Positions 49,962 to 54,469 of a stretch of 54,469 nucleotides of DNA are shown in pieces; positions within the stretch are counted from its first letter, which is position 1; the number at the start of each line of letters is the position of its first letter. The stretch is from positions 1 to 54,469 of the forward strand of contig JAPPJI010000002.1 in assembly GCA_028820405.1 (NCBI GenBank), in the 5' to 3' direction. The notes under the pieces are model-generated. The model made no database searches, was not told where the DNA came from, and saw only the letters and a program-made list of their open reading frames with translations. The position numbers were made by a program, and so were the translations under genes. This DNA comes from Candidatus Kaiserbacteria bacterium (GTDB lineage Bacteria; Patescibacteriota; Minisyncoccia; Phycocordibacterales; JABAAK01).

Positions 49962-51224
49962 ATGTTTGATGTAAAAGAGATTAAAAAAACAATCCAACAA
50001 ATAGCAGAATCAAGACAGCTCCCTGAGGCATCACTCTGGGAAGCAATTGAATCGGCATTTGCTGCTGCATATAAACGTGAGTACGGGAAGAGTGATCATG
50101 TTGTTCGTGCCAGAATCAACCCAGAAACAGGCGAGACGAGCTTTTTTCAAGTGAAGCAAGTGCTTGCACCAGAAGAGGTACTTCCAGAGGAAGAAATGGC
50201 AAAAGAAGAGGATGAGGAACGTGTTCGCTTTAACCCCGAACGACACATTATGATTGACGATGCACAACTGGTCCGCCAGGGAGTCCAATCTGGGGAAGAG
50301 CTGCTCTTTCCTCTTGAGTCAAAAACTGATTTCGGAAGAATTGCCGCCCAATCAGCACGACAGGCGGTGACGCAGAAGATTCATGAACTGGAGCAGTCCG
50401 CCGTTGCACAGGAATTTCAAGAAAAAGTCGGATTATTAGTGCACGGAAGGGTACAACGCATTGAGCGAGGTAACGTGTATGTTGATCTCGGCAGAACCGT
50501 TGCAATGCTTCCCTACGCTGAGCAAATTCGCGGCGAACGCTTCAAGCAGGGGAGCAACCTCCGTGCATATATTCTCTCTGTTGATATGACTGCACGACGG
50601 AGCGGGGGGTTCGTCACTCTTTCACGGGCAAACAAAAACTTTGTCATCCGGCTCTTTGAAGCTGAAGTCCCTGAACTTGCCGAAGGAACGTTGACCATTA
50701 AGGAAATTGCGAGAAACCCGGGCACCCGCACCAAAATTGCTGTTGAAAGTTCAGATCCGGCTATCGATCCTGTCGGAGCATTTGTCGGACAGCGTGGCGT
50801 CCGTGTTATGGCGGTAAAGAGTGAACTCAGCGGGGAGCAGATTGATATTATCAACTGGTCAGAGTCTGTAACTGATTTCATCGGCGACTCACTCCTACCG
50901 GCAGAAGTTAATCGTGTCGCAACCGACGAAGAAAAGAAAACTGCTCGCGTTGAATTACCGGAAAATCAAATCCCGATTGCTATCGGTCGTGGCGGTCAAA
51001 ACATCAGTCTCGCGGCACAACTTACCGGTTGGGAAATCACTATTGTTGATATTGACGGGGAAGAAATTGCCCGGTCAACAGCGGAAGGGGAGGTAAGTAT
51101 CCTTTCAAGCAATGAAGATCAAAACGAGGAACGGGAAAAAGACACTGCCGAAGAAAAAGAAGGGGAAACAGCGGAAGACGGAGAGAAGACGGAGGACGAA
51201 GCATCTTCAGAGGAAAAAGCCTAG
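49962..51224 (+). CDS. nusA: transcription factor NusA
   Basis: 420 residues. The N-terminal RNA-polymerase-binding domain has a charged insertion, followed by S1 (VHGRVQRIERGNVYVDLG, about 150-215), KH1 (DPVGAFVGQRGVRVMAVKSEL) and KH2 (IPIAIGRGGQNISLAAQLTG). The last 55 residues are a Glu/Asp/Lys low-complexity tail in place of the acidic repeats of E. coli. It controls pausing, termination and antitermination. The gene is preceded by a leader of about 80 nt with a hairpin, unlike its leaderless neighbours. Confidence 0.96.
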   Translation: MFDVKEIKKTIQQIAESRQLPEASLWEAIESAFAAAYKREYGKSDHVVRARINPETGETSFFQVKQVLAPEEVLPEEEMAKEEDEERVRFNPERHIMIDDAQLVRQGVQSGEELLFPLESKTDFGRIAAQSARQAVTQKIHELEQSAVAQEFQEKVGLLVHGRVQRIERGNVYVDLGRTVAMLPYAEQIRGERFKQGSNLRAYILSVDMTARRSGGFVTLSRANKNFVIRLFEAEVPELAEGTLTIKEIARNPGTRTKIAVESSDPAIDPVGAFVGQRGVRVMAVKSELSGEQIDIINWSESVTDFIGDSLLPAEVNRVATDEEKKTARVELPENQIPIAIGRGGQNISLAAQLTGWEITIVDIDGEEIARSTAEGEVSILSSNEDQNEEREKDTAEEKEGETAEDGEKTEDEASSEEKA

Positions 51225-51274
51225 GTTGTATCAACATATTGCAAAAAAGGCAAGGGGACGGTAGTATAGAGCAC

Positions 51275-51811
51275 ATGAGTTTGTGGCACGATATTGATCC
51301 GGGGGACAGTGGTGGGGTTATGCACGCTATTATTGAAATACCTCGAGGATCGAAAAATAAGTACGAGATCGACAAAGACACCGGTATTATCGCCCTGGAC
51401 CGTGCCATGCACACTGCCCAAGACTATCCGGTTGATTATGGATTTGTTCCGCAAACGCTGTGGGATGACAACGATGCACTTGATGTCTGTATCCTCACCA
51501 CCTACCCGCTACACCCCGGTATTTTGGTACCGTTTCGACCGGTCGGCATCCTTCACATGAACGACAGTGGTGAAAGTGACGACAAACTCCTCGGTGTCCC
51601 GGCGGATGACCCTCGTTTTGATGAGGTACAGGATCTCAAGGATGTAAATACCCACACCATCAAAGAGATTCAACACTTTTTTGAAACGTACAAGCAATTG
51701 CAAGACAAAGCGGTAACATTGACCGGATCGGGCGGTGCAAAAGAGGCTCGTGAAGCGTTTGATCGGGCCCGAGCAATGTATCAGGAGAAGTTTCCTCAAA
51801 AAGGATCATGA
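51275..51811 (+). CDS. ppa: inorganic pyrophosphatase (family I)
   Basis: 178 residues; hydrolyses pyrophosphate to drive biosynthesis. Conserved: IEIPRGSKNKYEIDKDTG, DYPVDYGFVPQTLWDDNDALDV (metal-binding Asp cluster), and DPRFDEVQDLKDV followed by IKEIQHFFETYK. Start at the ATG 51275, where TAGTAT (51262-51267) ends 7 nt upstream. The stop overlaps the next gene by 4 nt. Confidence 0.96.
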   Translation: MSLWHDIDPGDSGGVMHAIIEIPRGSKNKYEIDKDTGIIALDRAMHTAQDYPVDYGFVPQTLWDDNDALDVCILTTYPLHPGILVPFRPVGILHMNDSGESDDKLLGVPADDPRFDEVQDLKDVNTHTIKEIQHFFETYKQLQDKAVTLTGSGGAKEAREAFDRARAMYQEKFPQKGS

Positions 51812-52446
51812 TCCACATGCACGAATACCACACCCGTCTGTCAGACACCTTGGTACTCTGGGTAACAACAATACTTCTTGCCGGTATCTGTACAGTACCG
51901 GTGCTGCGAGCCCTTGCTGACTCGGTCCAGCAGTGGGATATGCACACAACCATCATTGTCCCGGACAGCGCAAACCGTGACTATACCGCACTGCTCTCAT
52001 ACATCTTTTCGGTGAGCGAAGATCAGATTGATCAGGAGGCATCAGCATACATTCGTGATGTTGATGACTACCGATCCCGCGTTGCACGCGGCATTGTTGA
52101 GAACAAAAACCTTATCATCGCACTGTACGCCCTGACAGACGGTCTCCCGGAAGACCTGCAGGAGACTTATCAAAAACGAGTCCGTGACTTTGAAGACATT
52201 GCCGACAAACACCTTGAGAACATCGTCCGATATGTCAACAACGATACATTTCTCATCAAATCTGTCAGTGACGAGTACCAACTAGAACAGTACACCTTTT
52301 TCGAACAACTGACGCAGCTGCTCGGACAGTCAACAACTGTTGAAACGCTGTCAGATCTTCGAAAAGATTCATATCAACTCAGAATCGCACTCGCAAAACT
52401 GTATGAAAAGATGCGGTCATTTCAGAATAATCTTTTAACAATCTAA
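51808..52446 (+). CDS. unknown membrane-anchored helical protein
   Basis: 212 residues, overlapping the ppa stop by ATGA. One N-terminal membrane helix (about 14-34) then an all-helical, charged region (FEDIADKHLENIVRYVNND). No family was recognised. Coupling to ppa indicates co-expression but not a shared function. It converges on the right methyltransferase gene; no terminator was seen between. Confidence 0.65.
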   Translation: MIHMHEYHTRLSDTLVLWVTTILLAGICTVPVLRALADSVQQWDMHTTIIVPDSANRDYTALLSYIFSVSEDQIDQEASAYIRDVDDYRSRVARGIVENKNLIIALYALTDGLPEDLQETYQKRVRDFEDIADKHLENIVRYVNNDTFLIKSVSDEYQLEQYTFFEQLTQLLGQSTTVETLSDLRKDSYQLRIALAKLYEKMRSFQNNLLTI

Positions 52447-52468
52447 CACACAAATAGTAATTCTGGTC

Positions 52469-53824
52469 TTATTCGTGTTCTGGGTTCATGTATCCAAGTT
52501 CTTTTAGTCGTGTATGTAAATACGCCATGTCCCTACCACCTTTTATACTATTACATGTCCCACAAAGTAACTGTATGTTTTCGGGCACATCTGGACCACC
52601 CCCTGATTTCGGAGTGATGTGATCGTCATTCATTATGTGAAGTGGTATATTCCAAAAACAGCCGTTACATAATGCATCTTGCTCAACATATAACCTCTGC
52701 CTCATCTCTTGCCTTGTCTCTTTTGCCCTCTTTCCAACATCTGTTCTTACCGGCGGATCAGTTCTTGAAATTGGATCATATGTATCAAACAAATTGGTTT
52801 CTTTTCTCATTCTATTTCGTACAAGAAAACGAGCCACGGGAGAAATGTCTATACCAACCCACCTCCTATTCAATTGCTCAGCGGCCACGAGGGCAGTGGC
52901 ACAGCCACAAAGTGGGTCAAGGACTATATCTCCCTCACCACTACTCGCTTTTATTATTCTGTGCATTAATTCCAGGGGTTTTTGAGTAGGGTATCCTGTT
53001 CGCTCTCCCGCTGCTGTTTTAGTGCCAAAGCCAAGTATGTCAGTCCAAATATTACCAACAGTTGCCTCAGCCTCATCAAGGTAGTACTTCTTGTATTTTT
53101 TACCAGTACTTGATACATGTATCAAACCTTTCTCTTCCATTTCCGAGATAGACTTTTCCGAATAGTCACCAAGCTGCACAGCCTTGTATTTTCTACCACT
53201 CTTTTCTGTGTAACGATATGCTTTTTTTTGTTTTTCAGACAGTTCGGCTGTAATCTGGTTAAACAAATATTCTTTTCCTTTTGAATAAAACAAAATGGTG
53301 TCGTGTGTTCGTGGAAACTGTTTAGATCCCTTCTTTGCACCTTTTCCTGGGATATCCCTTTGCCACACAATCTCATTTCTGAAATTGCCATGCCCAAACA
53401 CGCAGTCTAATATTGTTTTCAAATAATGACCTGCATGGTAATCACAATGCAGGTATATACTACCAGTTTCTTTTAATACTCTATGCATTTCGAACAAACG
53501 GGCAGTCATATATATGAGATATGACTTCATATCTTTTCCGAATGAAAACTCACTTGCTTCTATGACCTCATAAATGCAACGATTGTCTTTCTCTAAAGAG
53601 TTATGCCATGTGACATCTGTATCTCTCAACTTCCACATGTCATTAAACTCCGCCTTAACAACACCATCTCCCCCAAAGTCTGTGGGCAAGCCTCTATACT
53701 TAACATCACTCTTGAAAGGAGGGTCAAGATAGATTAGATCGATGCAATTACTGTTCATCCCCCTAATTATGTGAAGGTTGTCACGTACCCAAATCGTACC
53801 TTCCTTAAAATTAAGGGGGCTCAT
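52469..53824 (-). CDS. DNA methyltransferase fused to HNH domain (copy 2)
   Basis: 451 residues with the same order as copy 1: motif IV DLIYLDPPF, a central target-recognition region (about 150-275, longer than in copy 1), GERTGYPTQKP, motif I VLDPLCGCATA (Leu where copy 1 has Phe), and a C-terminal HNH zinc domain with CNGC, NDDH and CGTC. Flanks are highly similar to copy 1 while the central part is unrelated, so the two enzymes should recognise different DNA sites. TATACT (53831-53836) ends exactly 6 nt before the ATG. It is 30 bp after the membrane protein gene and on the same strand. Confidence 0.87.
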   Translation of the reverse strand: MSPLNFKEGTIWVRDNLHIIRGMNSNCIDLIYLDPPFKSDVKYRGLPTDFGGDGVVKAEFNDMWKLRDTDVTWHNSLEKDNRCIYEVIEASEFSFGKDMKSYLIYMTARLFEMHRVLKETGSIYLHCDYHAGHYLKTILDCVFGHGNFRNEIVWQRDIPGKGAKKGSKQFPRTHDTILFYSKGKEYLFNQITAELSEKQKKAYRYTEKSGRKYKAVQLGDYSEKSISEMEEKGLIHVSSTGKKYKKYYLDEAEATVGNIWTDILGFGTKTAAGERTGYPTQKPLELMHRIIKASSGEGDIVLDPLCGCATALVAAEQLNRRWVGIDISPVARFLVRNRMRKETNLFDTYDPISRTDPPVRTDVGKRAKETRQEMRQRLYVEQDALCNGCFWNIPLHIMNDDHITPKSGGGPDVPENIQLLCGTCNSIKGGRDMAYLHTRLKELGYMNPEHE

Positions 53825-53854
53825 GTATTTAGTATAGTATGCAAGAAACTTGGT

Positions 53855-54163
53855 CTAGGTTATTTTTTGTCCAAATAATGCAACCATATCGATAACCTTT
53901 GATGTGGAAAGTATGGACAGGAGGACAAAAACTGTGACATAAAGCCAATTCTTGATGAGATAATTTTTGATAATTTTTTCAACATTCTCCTCATTTTTTA
54001 CAAAGTATTCGTCGATAAGCGTATCAACCTCTCTCCCATACTCCCTACTTTCTTTCACCATATGCAACACTTGCTCTCCAACTCTATCCTCAAATTCCTC
54101 ATGTGCAACAAACGTCTTTCGTTGCTCATCAGTAATTGCTTCCTTTATATTACTCTTTGGCAT
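53855..54163 (-). CDS. charged coiled-coil protein with C-terminal membrane anchor (copy 2)
   Basis: 102 residues. Charged helical region (about 1-68; REVDTLIDEYFVKNEENVEK) and a C-terminal hydrophobic segment (about 72-95, WLYVTVFVLLSILSTSKVIDM). The same architecture as 510-797, including a Lys-x-Trp-Leu at the membrane boundary, though sequence identity is low. It overlaps the upstream ribbon-helix-helix gene by 14 nt. No known family. Confidence 0.7.
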   Translation of the reverse strand: MPKSNIKEAITDEQRKTFVAHEEFEDRVGEQVLHMVKESREYGREVDTLIDEYFVKNEENVEKIIKNYLIKNWLYVTVFVLLSILSTSKVIDMVALFGQKIT

Positions 54164-54371
54164 ACTTCATTTCGTCAGAAGGTGTGTATCTTTTAGAACC
54201 TACAGATAGTCCCTCTCCCTTTGATTGCTCCGCAACATCCAACAAAAAGGCGATCGTGTGTACAGCTCCTTTCATTCCATACTCTTTTGTAATTTTGTGA
54301 AGTTTGTCAAGGTGTCCGTTAGTAAACTCCACCTTAATGCCACTGTCCATGTCTTCTGATTTTATAACCAT
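54150..54371 (-). CDS. small ribbon-helix-helix-like protein (copy 2)
   Basis: 73 residues from the ATG at 54371 (TATGTT box ends 6 nt upstream). A strand IKVEFTNG precedes the helices LDKLHKITKEYG and AVHTIAFLLDVAEQSKGEG, aligning with copy 1 through the S/T-N-G turn and the TK of helix one. A C-terminal extension (about 55-73) is not in copy 1. Likely DNA-binding regulator of the cassette. Confidence 0.6.
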   Translation of the reverse strand: MVIKSEDMDSGIKVEFTNGHLDKLHKITKEYGMKGAVHTIAFLLDVAEQSKGEGLSVGSKRYTPSDEMKYAKE

Positions 54372-54469
54372 GACCCCAACATACCACAAAGGATGGCACA
54401 AACCACTCCAAAACCTGCCTAGCACCCTTGCGTAAAAGGTGGTATTGTGTGGTTATATGGACCATCGGT

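Noticed and set aside
1-54469. CRISPR arrays, insertion sequences, rRNA genes
   Set aside because: No regularly spaced direct repeats, transposase motifs or rRNA sequence were seen.

Overview
The window looks like the chromosome of a Candidate Phyla Radiation (Patescibacteria, probably Parcubacteria-like) bacterium with the standard code. UGA is used as an ordinary stop. The reasons are short housekeeping proteins, a class I lysyl-tRNA synthetase, seven of eight tRNA genes without an encoded CCA, a type IV pilus set, a VirB6/TrbL-like membrane protein beside a 2121-residue surface protein, and many small membrane proteins of no known family. The lineage is inferred from gene content; no marker phylogeny was possible.

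Layout. 1-2.1 kb: a cassette of a ribbon-helix-helix-like protein, a coiled-coil/membrane protein and a DNA methyltransferase fused to an HNH domain. 2.2-6.6 kb: pyruvate kinase, envelope proteins, tRNA-Asp. 6.7-11 kb: a type IV pilus operon with prepilin peptidase and three pilin-like proteins. 11-15.9 kb: leuS, ychF, a quinone-reductase-like flavoprotein and two small genes, then tRNA-Ala. 16.0-20.24 kb: an AT-rich island bounded by a 31-nt imperfect inverted repeat, carrying a DUF262-HNH protein, an EcoRI-type methyltransferase and two unknown genes. 20.3-24.7 kb: short membrane proteins, tRNA-Arg, a ClpP-like serine protease and superoxide dismutase. 24.7-34.3 kb: the secretion/surface cluster. 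34.3-41.8 kb: rsmA, uvrD, pnp, a NYN-domain protein and rpsO. 41.9-42.1 kb: a predicted structured small RNA. 42.2-47.5 kb: xer recombinase, xth, cca, tRNA-Arg, class I lysyl-tRNA synthetase and tRNA-Gly. 47.5-49.5 kb: two tRNA-Pro, an acidic micropeptide, membrane peptides and seven parS-like palindromes. 49.5-52.4 kb: ogt-like gene, tRNA-Gly, nusA, ppa and an unknown membrane protein. 52.5-54.4 kb: a second, divergent copy of the methyltransferase-HNH / membrane / ribbon-helix-helix cassette.

Two expression modes are visible. Most housekeeping genes have a TATACT/TANNNT box ending exactly 6-8 nt before the start codon and no Shine-Dalgarno, which implies leaderless mRNAs. The short membrane-peptide genes instead have a -35 and/or -10 box, a leader, a strong Shine-Dalgarno and an intrinsic terminator. 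The best candidates for something undescribed are the twice-present three-gene methyltransferase-HNH cassette, the parS-like cluster with a membrane peptide inside it, the giant J-domain-like/fibronectin surface protein, and the promoter-to-terminator small RNA.
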